The notes below the pieces were generated by a model. That model had not been told where the DNA came from and made no database searches. It saw nothing but the letters and a program-made list of their open reading frames with translations. Below are positions 55,121 through 63,905 of a stretch of DNA of 64,000 nucleotides, piece by piece; position 1 is the stretch's first letter, and every line of letters begins with the position of its first letter. The DNA is from Candidatus Defluviibacillus avedoerensis (GTDB taxonomy: Bacteria; Pseudomonadota; Gammaproteobacteria; Burkholderiales; Burkholderiaceae_C): NCBI GenBank assembly GCA_016703665.1, contig JADJBS010000001.1, positions 310,001-374,000 on the forward strand, read 5' to 3'. The position numbers were made by a program, and so were the translations under genes.

Positions 55121-56298
55121 ATCGCCTTGGCCGCACGCAGGCCAGCGATGTGGTCGACGCTGTAGCCCAGTTCTGCCAGGATGGCATCGGTATGTTGGCC
55201 CAAAGACGGCACACTGTCCATGCGCGGCGCACCATGTTGCCACGAGCCTGGCGGTAGCAGCGCCGGGAGCTTGCCTGCGGGTGAGTCGATTTCGGTCCAG
55301 CGGCCACGTGCCTGCAACTGGGGATGAGCCCAGACATCGGCCATGGTGTTGACCTGGGCATTGGCGATCTGGGCTTGTTCCAGGCGCTCAACCACCTCGG
55401 TAGCCGTCAGCTTGCCAAAGGCGTCGAGGATGATGGCGCGCAGCGCCTCGCGGTGGGCACTGCGTTTGGAGTTGCTGGCAAACCGTTCGTCGTCAGCCAA
55501 GGTGGGTTGCAGCAGCACATGGGCGCAAAAAGCCTTCCATTCGCGCTCGTTTTGCAATCCCAGCATCACCGTCTTGCCGTCTCCTGCCGGGAAAGGCCCA
55601 TAGGGATAAATGGTGGCGTGGCTTGCGCCAGTACGCTGCGGCGGCGTGGCGCCATCCATCGCGTAATACAGCGGGTAATTCATCCATTCGCCCAGGGCTT
55701 CCAGCATCGAGATGTCAATGTGCTGCCCTTGCCCGGTTTGCTGGCGGTGCATGAGTGCGGCCAGGATGTTGGTGTAGGCGTACATGCCCGCTGCAATGTC
55801 GGCGATGGACGGGCCGGCTTTGGACGGTGTCTCGGGCGTACCGGTCACCGAAACAAAACCCGCTTCGCTCTGAATCAGCAGGTCATAGGCCTTTTTGTCG
55901 CGGTAGGGGCCGTCGGCGCCGTAGCCCGAGATGTCGCACACGATGATGCCAGGTTTGCGTGCGGACAGCGCCTCGTAAGACAAACCCAGTCGCGCAGCCG
56001 CGCCGGGTGCCAGGTTTTGCACCACCACGTCGGCCTGTTCCAGGATCAGCCGTTCCAAGATGGTCTGGGCCTCGGGGTGCTTCACGTCCAGCGTCAGGCT
56101 TTCCTTGGAGCGGTTGGTCCACACAAAGTGTGAGGCCAGTCCGCGTGCGCGCTCGTCGTAGCCGCGTGCAAAGTCGCCCACGCCGGGGCGCTCTACCTTG
56201 ATGATGCGTGCCCCCAGGTCGGCGAGCTGGCGCGTGGCAAAGGGTGCCGCAATGGCGTGTTCCAGGGTAACAACGGTGATGCCTTGAAGAGGTCTCAT
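55117..56298 (-). CDS. CaiB/BaiF class III CoA-transferase
   Basis: A 393-residue family III CoA-transferase. The start MRPLQGITVVTLEHAIAAPF is family-typical; the catalytic Asp is in the KKAYDLLIQSEAGFVSVTG region; NRSKESLTLDVKHPEA and GLFGRLPA-like GPSIADIAAGMYAYTNIL are also present. It moves CoA from succinyl-CoA or similar to a dicarboxylate in the cytoplasm. It is coupled by overlap to the CitE-type lyase and preceded by the MaoC-type gene. Confidence 0.92.
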   Translation of the reverse strand: MRPLQGITVVTLEHAIAAPFATRQLADLGARIIKVERPGVGDFARGYDERARGLASHFVWTNRSKESLTLDVKHPEAQTILERLILEQADVVVQNLAPGAAARLGLSYEALSARKPGIIVCDISGYGADGPYRDKKAYDLLIQSEAGFVSVTGTPETPSKAGPSIADIAAGMYAYTNILAALMHRQQTGQGQHIDISMLEALGEWMNYPLYYAMDGATPPQRTGASHATIYPYGPFPAGDGKTVMLGLQNEREWKAFCAHVLLQPTLADDERFASNSKRSAHREALRAIILDAFGKLTATEVVERLEQAQIANAQVNTMADVWAHPQLQARGRWTEIDSPAGKLPALLPPGSWQHGAPRMDSVPSLGQHTDAILAELGYSVDHIAGLRAAKAI

Positions 56299-56314
56299 GC
56301 GGTTTGCTTGTGTT

Positions 56315-57195
56315 TTAGGCCAGGGTGGCGGTGGCATCCATGGTCAGATAGCCTTCATGGTCGCGGCCCCACAGTCGCACGGTCTTTCCGTCGGCAGAGG
56401 GTTCGCCATGGACCGAGAAGGGGTTGATGTCAAAAGTGGGCCGAACGGCCTTGAACTCGAAGGCTGATACGACGACCTGCGGCATTTGCCTGCGCAGCAA
56501 GTCCATCAGAAGGGTGGCAATCAGGGGCCCATGCACGATCAGGCCGGGGTAGCCCTCAACTTCGGTCACGTACTTGCGGTCGTAATGGATGCGGTGGCCA
56601 TTGAAGGTGAGAGCAGAGTACCGGAACAGCAGCACATCATCAGCCTTGATAGCGCGCGACCATGCCGATGTGGCCGGTGCCAACTGCGGCGGGGGGGTGA
56701 CATCGTCGGGCGATGGCGCGGCGCGGTACACGATGTTGTGGTGCTCGGTTAAGGCCACGGCACTTTCGCCATTCCGGCGAATCTCATGGCGGACCTTGAC
56801 AAAAATCAGGCTGCCCGTTCGACCGGATTTCTCTTTGACATCGGCGATGGTGGACGTTCGCTCCAGGGTGTCACCGATGAGCAAAGGGCTGTGGAATTCA
56901 AAATCGCTTCCTGCCCACATGCGGCGCGGCAAGGGCACTGGGGGCAAAAACTGCCGCGCTTGGCATGGCCGTCAGTGCCGATTTCCGACTGCGGATACAT
57001 CGGCAGGAAGTACAGCCAATGCCAAAGCGGCGGGAGGGCCGTGCCCGCTGGGGGCCGAACCACGGGCCAATCCAGCGTGGCAGACAGTGCAGCATACGGG
57101 GTGGGGTTGGCCGTGTCGGCGACGATTTCAGTTCGGCCAATCCAGCCACTCAAAGCAGTGGTGTTCGGGCTGACTGAGTTTCTTTCTTGCGACAT
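56315..57195 (-). pseudogene. MaoC/FAS1-type hydratase (mesaconyl-CoA hydratase-like), frameshifted
   Basis: The N-terminal frame starts MSQERNSVSPNTTALSGWIG and carries PPLWHWLYFLP; at the AAAAA run near 56947-56951 one base is missing, and the rest continues in another frame with LPRRMWAGSDFEFHSPLLIGD, FRYSALTFNGHRIHYDRKYV (the hydratase catalytic Asp/His region) and GLIVHGPLIATLLMD. Restoring one base gives 293 residues, the length of mesaconyl-C4-CoA or itaconyl-CoA hydratases. It is the first gene of the operon, divergent from the LysR gene. Confidence 0.85.
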
Positions 57196-57249
57196 CCTTC
57201 ATCCTTTTTGAGGGGTTGCTGATCTTGCCGAAAGAATAGCTGTATTCCA

Positions 57250-57290
57250 ATTGCAACGTTTAATATGATTGATGCATGTCACGCATCAAT
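57250..57290. promoter_or_regulatory. operator-like site A between the hydratase operon and its LysR gene
   Basis: ATTGATGC-N7-GCATCAAT (57268-57290) is a perfect 8-bp inverted repeat overlapping the LysR start codon; ATTGCAACG at 57250 precedes it. The arrangement and spacing recur at 51683-51723. Position fits LysR autorepression and divergent activation. Confidence 0.7.
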
Positions 57291-58205
57291 TTTGACCTCC
57301 AGCAGCTCCAGGCCTTTGTGGCCGTCGCTGAATGTGGCAGCTTTCGGGCTGCTGCTGACCAGATTCATTTGTCGCCGCCGGCGCTGAGTCGGCGTATAGA
57401 GCGGCTCGAATCAATCCTGGGCACCCGACTCTTCAATCGAACCACGCGCGAGGTGGAGTTGACCAGCCTGGGGCGGGTGTTTTTGGATCGCGCACGTACC
57501 GCCGTGGATGACCTGGAAGCGGCTATGTTGGGGATCAGCGAAATTTCGACCAAGCGTAGCGGGCGTGTCACGGTGGCCTGCGTGCCGTCTGCTGCCCTGT
57601 ATTTCTTGCCGCAGGTGATCAGCAAATTTTCCGAAGCCTACCCTGCCATCCGAATCAGGGTGGTTGACGAGACCATGAATCTGGTGCTGCAAAGCGTTCT
57701 GTCCGGGGAGTCTGACTTTGGCATCGGGTTCATGGGTAGCCTGATGCCTGAAATCGAGTTCGAGCCGATCCACAGTGATCCCTTTGTCGTAGCCATGCGG
57801 AGTGAACATCCGTACGCCAAACGCAAGTCAGTGGACTGGGCACACCTTGAAGGCGAGAAAATGATTTCGGTTGCCCGCAGCAGCGGAAACCGCCAGTTGC
57901 TCGATGATGTACTTGCCAAGCAGAGTCTGAACCTGAACTACGCCTTCGAGGTGTCGCACATGGCGACACTGCTGGGCATGGTGGAGGCTGGACTGGGGCT
58001 GGCACTGGTGCCGCGAATGGCATTGCCTGTTGGACACCCTAGCGTCAAAGGCGTGCCGTTGCGCAATCTCACCGTCGAGCGCAGCCTGGGCTTGCTGCGA
58101 CGGCGGGGCGGCAAGCTTCGCCCGGCAGCAGATGTGTTTCATCAGCATCTACACAAAGCGCTGAAATCAGGTAAACCAGAGTCACTTGTGACAGCTCAGG
58201 CCTGA
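57276..58205 (+). CDS. LysR-family regulator of the dicarboxylate cluster
   Basis: A 309-residue LysR protein: FDLQQLQAFVAVAECGSFRA and LSPPALSRRIERLESILG form the winged helix; the sensor domain follows with SGRVTVACVPSAALYFLP and MATLLGMVEAGLGLALVPRM. It is divergent from the MaoC-CaiB-CitE-lyase-porin operon, 80 bp away, and the shared operator-like sequence suggests it also controls the receptor gene at 51.6 kb. The ligand is probably a pathway acid or CoA ester (inference). Intact. Confidence 0.9.
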   Translation: MSRINFDLQQLQAFVAVAECGSFRAAADQIHLSPPALSRRIERLESILGTRLFNRTTREVELTSLGRVFLDRARTAVDDLEAAMLGISEISTKRSGRVTVACVPSAALYFLPQVISKFSEAYPAIRIRVVDETMNLVLQSVLSGESDFGIGFMGSLMPEIEFEPIHSDPFVVAMRSEHPYAKRKSVDWAHLEGEKMISVARSSGNRQLLDDVLAKQSLNLNYAFEVSHMATLLGMVEAGLGLALVPRMALPVGHPSVKGVPLRNLTVERSLGLLRRRGGKLRPAADVFHQHLHKALKSGKPESLVTAQA

Positions 58206-58227
58206 GCCATCCAGGCGGGCACTGGAC

Positions 58228-59853
58228 TTACTTGCACTTGCCGGATGCCGCCTGATAGGCCGCGACAGGTGCGCCCAGCAAGCCCATGCCACCGTCTTTC
58301 AGGCAGTCCGGTTTCTCTGCATTGTTGACCGCTTCGGCCATCGGGTCTTTGACCGGGCCGCGGCGTAGCTGCGCGTTGGCAAGCTCAGAAAAACTCGGTT
58401 GACGAATGGGGCCGCTGCCATAACGGGCCGGGTCGACTCGTGGCAAAGTCATGTTCAAGGGTTTGGGTGGGGCATTTCCAATGGCGCCACCCATCGCACT
58501 GCCAATGGGGTTGATGGGGGCGCTGGCCACCGCTGCTGGCACCGGCACACCCATGCCCAATGCACCGCCGGCAACGCTGCTGGCATTGGCGTCAGAGCCA
58601 ACGCGTCCCCCACTTTGACGGGGAACATCCCCCGCCGCGCTGGGTTTGAAGCTACCGTCCCCAGAGGTCGTGTCAGTGGGCGTGCGGGTGTAGCGTGGAA
58701 TCTCCACAATCATGGGGTTGCGAGGCACCTCTGGGGCGGGCGTGCTTATCGGTGGCGTGCTGGGGGCGGCAGGGCTGACCACCGCAGCGTTGGGCACCGC
58801 CACGGGGGCAATCACAGGGGCTTGCGTAACAGGTTTCACCGTGACATCTGCGGCAATCTGGGGGGCGACGGGGGCGTCCCGGGTAGGTGCCGCCAGCTGA
58901 GGGGCTGGCGCCAAATTTAATGGAGGGGCGGGGGCAGGCTCTGGCGCTGTTTTGACTGCCGCTGGGCTCGGTTTGGGCGCAGGTGCTACTGCTGTAGGTT
59001 TGGCAACAGGCACAAGCACCTCGGGAACAGCTGCAGCGGCAGGGATGGGGGCCGGTGCGGGCGGTGGCTGTATGGGCGTGGGGGGCAGGACTGCCAACAC
59101 GGGCGGTGGTGGCGCGGGTGGTTCCGTCCACAGAGGTGGGATCTCGCGCGGACCAGTCGCCACGGGCGGAGGGATGTGCGGCACCTCTGCGGGTGGTGGC
59201 ATCGGCGCCGGAATGAAAGGTGGCATTGGCGCCGGGGGAGGCGGAATCACCGCGACCTCGGGTCGCGGCTCCGGCGTGTTCACGGCAGGCTCTGGTGGTT
59301 TTTCGGCAACGTCAGTGGTTTGTCTGCGCTTGCGGGTGGTTTTGCGCGGTGGCGTTGCTTCGCGTTTGCTGGCCCGCCCATGGCCTACACCTCGAATATC
59401 CGGCAATTGTGTCGTGTTGAACCACGGTACGCTGTTCTGTACCGACAGGCTGCTGATGCCCATCTCATCGTCGGTCTTCAAGTCCAAGCCCTCTGGAGAT
59501 TTTGCCACCGTGATGGCGTTGTCCGTGGGGATTGCCGGATTGGCCGGGTCTATCAACAACACGCTTGCCTCGACCGGTGGCTGAATCATGATGGTGATTT
59601 CGGACATCACCAACCAGCGATTTTGTACCAGCAGCCATACCAGCAGGAGATGGCCTAGCAGTACCAGTGGGAAGATCACCAGCTTGCGCCGCTGTATCGG
59701 GTCTCGCAGGAACTGCTTGGCCTGATCTGCCTGGTTTGTTGCTTCTTTTGAGATCAGCCGCCACAGCACGCGCGCAGCCAAGCCAGGCAACTGCCAGACG
59801 GGAGGCCATTCACGCGGGATGTGAGCTTCAGGAGCTTCAGAAGAGGCAGACAA
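58228..59853 (-). CDS. proline-rich single-span membrane protein, TonB-like
   Basis: A 541-residue protein with a TTG start. A basic N-region is followed by one membrane helix at about residues 58-80 (LVIFPLVLLGHLLLVWLLVQ), then a periplasmic region with a long Pro/Ala-rich linker (about 190-370) and a C-terminal part ending PVAAYQAASGKCK. The topology is that of TonB/TolA-like energy transducers, but no recognisable TonB C-terminal domain was seen, so this is an assumption. Its 5' end overlaps the upstream region of mnmA. The repeated PPxP composition makes the opposite strand spuriously open. Confidence 0.6.
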   Translation of the reverse strand: MSASSEAPEAHIPREWPPVWQLPGLAARVLWRLISKEATNQADQAKQFLRDPIQRRKLVIFPLVLLGHLLLVWLLVQNRWLVMSEITIMIQPPVEASVLLIDPANPAIPTDNAITVAKSPEGLDLKTDDEMGISSLSVQNSVPWFNTTQLPDIRGVGHGRASKREATPPRKTTRKRRQTTDVAEKPPEPAVNTPEPRPEVAVIPPPPAPMPPFIPAPMPPPAEVPHIPPPVATGPREIPPLWTEPPAPPPPVLAVLPPTPIQPPPAPAPIPAAAAVPEVLVPVAKPTAVAPAPKPSPAAVKTAPEPAPAPPLNLAPAPQLAAPTRDAPVAPQIAADVTVKPVTQAPVIAPVAVPNAAVVSPAAPSTPPISTPAPEVPRNPMIVEIPRYTRTPTDTTSGDGSFKPSAAGDVPRQSGGRVGSDANASSVAGGALGMGVPVPAAVASAPINPIGSAMGGAIGNAPPKPLNMTLPRVDPARYGSGPIRQPSFSELANAQLRRGPVKDPMAEAVNNAEKPDCLKDGGMGLLGAPVAAYQAASGKCK

Positions 59854-59898
59854 GATTCAGCGGGAGAGGAAAAACGGGACCTCGCGATAATCGCATAC

Positions 59899-61065
59899 AT
59901 GGCTACGGGAACAATCGCAAACATGCTCAGGGGAACAAGTTTAAAACGGCGCGTGGTCGTGGGTTTGAGTGGCGGGGTGGACTCTGCCGTGACAGCCTGG
60001 TTGCTCAAGCAGCAAGGCCACGAGGTCATCGGCATCTTCATGAAGAACTGGGAAGATGACGACGACAGCGAATACTGCTCGTCCAACGTCGACTTTGTGG
60101 ACGCTGCTGCGGTGGCGGATGTGATTGGCATTGAGATCGAGCACGTCAACTTTGCCGCCAACTACAAAGACCTGGTGTTTGCCGAATTTTTGCGCGAATA
60201 CCAGGCGGGCCGCACGCCTAATCCAGACGTGTTGTGCAATGCCGAGATCAAGTTCAAGGCTTTTTTAGATCACGCTTTTGCGTTGGGTGCTGACAAGATC
60301 GCCACCGGCCACTACGCCCGGGTACGGGAGGTGGATGGTCAGTTTCAGTTGCTCAAAGGTCTGGACCCCAGCAAAGACCAAAGCTATTTTTTGCATCGGC
60401 TGAATCAGGCGCAGATGAGTAAAACCATGTTTCCGGTCGGCGAACTGCATAAAACCGAGGTGCGCCGCATTGCCGCAGAAATTGGGCTACCCAATGCCAA
60501 AAAGAAGGACTCCACCGGCATTTGCTTCATTGGCGAGCGCCCGTTCCGGGAGTTTTTGAACCGCTACATCGCCAAGGAGCCAGGACCGATCAAGGACGAC
60601 AAGGGGCGTACGTTGGGCCAGCACCAAGGCCTGAGCTTTTACACACTGGGCCAGCGTCAGGGACTGGGCATCGGGGGCGTCAAGGCGCGAGGTGCCGAGC
60701 TGAAGGCCATTCAGGCCCAGGGCTTGCGTGGAGCTGGTGAGCATGAACCGTGGTTTGTTGCCCGCAAGGACATGGCAAACAACACCTTGTGGGTGGTTCG
60801 CGGGCATGACCACCCCTGGCTGCTTTCGCCTACGCTTCATGCGGACAGTTTGAGCTGGGTGTCGGGTACGGCTGCGGCTCCGGCGGCACGCGCCGCCAAG
60901 ACCCGGTACCGGCAAACCGATGCGCCCTGTGCACTGGCCTATGACGCGGTGGGCCGATTGCAATTGAACTTTGACACGCCCCAGTGGGCCGTGACGCCTG
61001 GGCAAAGTGCCGTGGTGTACGAGGGCGAGATATGTCTGGGGGGCGGGGTGATCTGCAGCCCCTGA
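59899..61065 (+). CDS. mnmA: tRNA-specific 2-thiouridylase MnmA
   Basis: A 388-residue enzyme that thiolates U34 of tRNA-Lys, Glu and Gln. The PP-loop is VVVGLSGGVDSAVTAWLL; the catalytic cysteines are in NPDVLCNAEIKF and STGICFIGERPF; FVARKDMANNTLWVVRGHDHP lies in the C-terminal barrel. The start is uncertain: ATG 59899 or ATG 59923 (MLRGTSLKRR); the latter is closer to the family. It is divergent from the proline-rich gene. Confidence 0.96.
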   Translation: MATGTIANMLRGTSLKRRVVVGLSGGVDSAVTAWLLKQQGHEVIGIFMKNWEDDDDSEYCSSNVDFVDAAAVADVIGIEIEHVNFAANYKDLVFAEFLREYQAGRTPNPDVLCNAEIKFKAFLDHAFALGADKIATGHYARVREVDGQFQLLKGLDPSKDQSYFLHRLNQAQMSKTMFPVGELHKTEVRRIAAEIGLPNAKKKDSTGICFIGERPFREFLNRYIAKEPGPIKDDKGRTLGQHQGLSFYTLGQRQGLGIGGVKARGAELKAIQAQGLRGAGEHEPWFVARKDMANNTLWVVRGHDHPWLLSPTLHADSLSWVSGTAAAPAARAAKTRYRQTDAPCALAYDAVGRLQLNFDTPQWAVTPGQSAVVYEGEICLGGGVICSP

Positions 61066-61171
61066 TCAATGGGCACGCCTCGTTCAGGCGAAGTCAGGGT
61101 TTTTGTGCGTGGGACGCCTTCTTGCGGTTACATTTCGCTTTTGGTGGACCGTTCGCAACAGGAGAAGCAGC

Positions 61172-63226
61172 ATGGCTCAGTGTTTCTTGAATCTCCCGGA
61201 TCACTGCTCGTCGCGCCGACATCTGTGGTGGAGTGGCGGCTTGTTCCTATTGACGGCCATTTTGGCAGGCTGTGGTGGCACTACCCCCGGGGCGCCGGAG
61301 CCGACGGGGTCAGACAGTGATACAACGCCGGTGGCTGCGCCAGCACCCACGCTCAATTGCTACAGCGCCAGCATGGCCAATGTTGTTGGACCAGATGATT
61401 CTTTTTCTGTCAATGCTTGGCATTTGAAAAACTTGGGCCCGACGCAGGTGGTGTCTGCAGTCAGTAACAACGGTTTGATGGGCATCGATGCCAATGTGGA
61501 ACCAGTACATAAGGCGGGGCTGGGATGCACAGGCAAAGGGGTCACCATCGCCATCGTGGACAGCGGGCTGGAGCTTGCGCATGAAGACTTGGCCGATAAC
61601 GTGCTGCCAGGAAAATCGTGGAATTTTGGAAACAATACCAACGACTCATCCCCGGCACCAAATCAGGCCGGTTCCGACCACGGGACCGGCGTGGCGGGGG
61701 TGGCTGCTGCTCGGGGTTGGAATGGAAAAGGTTCGCGAGGAACGGCCCCTTTTGCCTCGATGGTTGGGTTTTCCATGCCAGATGCAACGACGCCTCCTCC
61801 CGGCGTGACCGAGCAATTGATCGAGTACCTGTCATTTGGCGCCAGAACGCTGGCCGATACCAAGAACACAGTCGTTGGCTTGTTCGGAGACCGCGCCGAC
61901 CAGGTCAGCATTTTCAATTTCAGCATCGGTACGGATTATGCGGCGCCTGCCGTTGTGGATGAATTCAGGTCATCTCATCTGGCCACAGCCTGGGGCACGC
62001 AGCACCTGCGGAATGGTTTAGGGGCCATTTACCTGCAATCGGCTGGCAACGAGCAGCTAAGCATGGACAAAGGGGTGTTGCCGGACGGTACCCAACTGTC
62101 TGTGAACTGCAGTCAAGTGCTGAAGGCAGACTCCGCCTTGTTGGGAGGAGTTATCTCGAACAGCACAGCGCTGACTTGTGGCAGCTCCAACCATGAGCCG
62201 GCAGGCAAGCCCTATTTGTACCAAGTGGCATCGATTGCCAGTTCGGGGCGAGCTTCGTCTTACTCCAGTTCAGCGGCCGCAAACTGGATGACTGGCTTTG
62301 GCGGCGAATTTGGTACCACTGAACCCGCCATCATTTCGACCGATAACAGTGGTTGCCAGAGCGGCGCAAACAACGTGAACCGCAAGACGGTCTTGGAAGC
62401 TTATGTCGGCGAGTTCCTGTTCAAGCTGATCGCCGATTTGTTCGGAACCCCGGGTTCCAAGGACGTGAACTGCAACTACACCGGAACCATGAACGGTACA
62501 TCTGCGGCGGCCCCTAGCGTGTCGGGTGTGACTGCCTTGATGCTCGAAGCCAACCCTCAACTCACTTGGCAGGATGTGGGGTACATCTTTGCCAAAACGG
62601 CGCGCAAAGTGGATGCGGAGATTGCTTCTGGTAGCCGTGCCGTCACCTTTACTCCCAATGGCGGTGAACCCTGGAATTTGGACGATCCCTGGGTTCGTAA
62701 TGCGGCCGGGTTTAACTTTCAGAACCAGTATGGATTTGGTCTGGTGGACGCTGATGCGGCTGTGCGCATGGCGATTGCTTTCAAGACGCCAGAGGGCCGA
62801 CGTCCCAACGCGCTAACGGTCAAGGGAGCCGCTTCCACGGCGACGACCAAGGGCAATGTGGGTGTGAATGTTTCGACCGTGAACTTTCCGGTGCTTGGGA
62901 CCAGCGGGCAAATGCGACTGGACCTGACGGTCACCAACAACACCGGGGTAGACATCAATCCAGGTATGTTGCAGTTTGAAATTGTGAATAAAACCACAGG
63001 CACCAAGTCAATTGTGTTGCCTGCATTCACTGCTTGGTATGTTGGAGGCAAGAATTTCAAGATCAAGCCTGCCGGTCAACAGCCGTTCCGGTTTCATACC
63101 AACGCGTTTTATGGCGAAAGCATGGCGGGCGACTATGTGGTCTCTGTGCTCGACTTTTCGGGTTCTTCGGGCGACTCCGGCAAGAGGCTGGCGTTCGAGC
63201 CAAGCCTGACCTCGTTCAGCATGTAA
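61172..63226 (+). CDS. subtilisin-family (S8) serine protease, lipoprotein
   Basis: A 684-residue protease. Start at 61172 has GGAGAAG eight bases upstream. A lipobox (TAILAGCGG, Cys34) implies membrane anchoring. The catalytic triad is Asp130 (IAIVDSGLE), His170 (GSDHGTGVAGVAA) and Ser444 (MNGTSAAAPSVSG), with the oxyanion Asn in LQSAGNEQLS. The last 120 residues resemble the P-domain (MRLDLTVTNNTGVDINPG; GDYVVSVLDFSG) of proprotein convertase-like bacterial subtilases. It probably degrades or processes proteins at the cell surface. Confidence 0.93.
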   Translation: MAQCFLNLPDHCSSRRHLWWSGGLFLLTAILAGCGGTTPGAPEPTGSDSDTTPVAAPAPTLNCYSASMANVVGPDDSFSVNAWHLKNLGPTQVVSAVSNNGLMGIDANVEPVHKAGLGCTGKGVTIAIVDSGLELAHEDLADNVLPGKSWNFGNNTNDSSPAPNQAGSDHGTGVAGVAAARGWNGKGSRGTAPFASMVGFSMPDATTPPPGVTEQLIEYLSFGARTLADTKNTVVGLFGDRADQVSIFNFSIGTDYAAPAVVDEFRSSHLATAWGTQHLRNGLGAIYLQSAGNEQLSMDKGVLPDGTQLSVNCSQVLKADSALLGGVISNSTALTCGSSNHEPAGKPYLYQVASIASSGRASSYSSSAAANWMTGFGGEFGTTEPAIISTDNSGCQSGANNVNRKTVLEAYVGEFLFKLIADLFGTPGSKDVNCNYTGTMNGTSAAAPSVSGVTALMLEANPQLTWQDVGYIFAKTARKVDAEIASGSRAVTFTPNGGEPWNLDDPWVRNAAGFNFQNQYGFGLVDADAAVRMAIAFKTPEGRRPNALTVKGAASTATTKGNVGVNVSTVNFPVLGTSGQMRLDLTVTNNTGVDINPGMLQFEIVNKTTGTKSIVLPAFTAWYVGGKNFKIKPAGQQPFRFHTNAFYGESMAGDYVVSVLDFSGSSGDSGKRLAFEPSLTSFSM

Positions 63227-63295
63227 TCGGCTGCTGATTTGTTGCCAATTGCGCTTGTCGTATGTTCACTGGACTGAAACGATAGGGTGAAGGAT

Positions 63296-63856
63296 ATGAG
63301 CAGTGTTTTTTTGCTACCTTCGGCGCTGGTCTTGTCAGCCCTGGTGTGGTTATTGCTGTCCACATCGCCGAGTGATCCTGTTCTGCCAGCCCATGTGGAG
63401 GGGGCTTCGACTTCGACGGCGCACGGGGTGCCCATTGCCACCGCACCGCAAGCACCTGCCTCCTCATCACAGCCCGTTCTGTCCGTTCCAACACCGAAAA
63501 GAAGTTTTGACAATGCACCCGTTGTGGTGGTGGGTGATCGCGAGTGGCGGGTGTTGGGAGCCCGGGAGTCAGTCGATAGTGGCAAAACACAGACGGTGTT
63601 GGTGCTCAGAGATGAGGCCAGTGGGCAACTCCACTACAGGCAGTCAGCGCTGAGGCTTGTGCTGAAAGAGGGGGAAGATTATGAGGCTTTCATCCGTGAG
63701 CGAACTCAGGCGAGGCGAGTCTTTGTTAACCCGTTGTACGGAGACATTGCAGTGGATGCAGCCCTCATCTCAGCAGAATACACAGCGCTAGTGAATGATG
63801 CACGGGTGAGTCAAGTGATGTTTATTCCACTCCCGACGCCAGCGAAGCCGCGCTGA
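63296..63856 (+). CDS. protein of unknown function with N-terminal signal/anchor
   Basis: A 186-residue protein with an N-terminal hydrophobic segment (MSSVFLLPSALVLSALVWLL) followed by a Ser/Pro/Ala-rich spacer and a hydrophilic domain (VVVGDREWRVLGARESVDSG; FVNPLYGDIAVDAALIS). AGGAT precedes the ATG closely. It follows the lipoprotein subtilase by 69 bp on the same strand and could be an accessory or inhibitor-like partner, but I recognise no family. Confidence 0.6.
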   Translation: MSSVFLLPSALVLSALVWLLLSTSPSDPVLPAHVEGASTSTAHGVPIATAPQAPASSSQPVLSVPTPKRSFDNAPVVVVGDREWRVLGARESVDSGKTQTVLVLRDEASGQLHYRQSALRLVLKEGEDYEAFIRERTQARRVFVNPLYGDIAVDAALISAEYTALVNDARVSQVMFIPLPTPAKPR

Positions 63857-63905
63857 TTGGCTGGGTTATGCGGTGGGGTGTTGCTTTGGGTTTCAAGGAG
63901 TTTTT

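Noticed and set aside
58399..59584. Open plus-strand frames opposite the proline-rich gene, with glycine-rich proteins
   Set aside because: Proline codons (CCN) read as glycine codons (GGN) on the opposite strand, so the frames are artefacts of composition.
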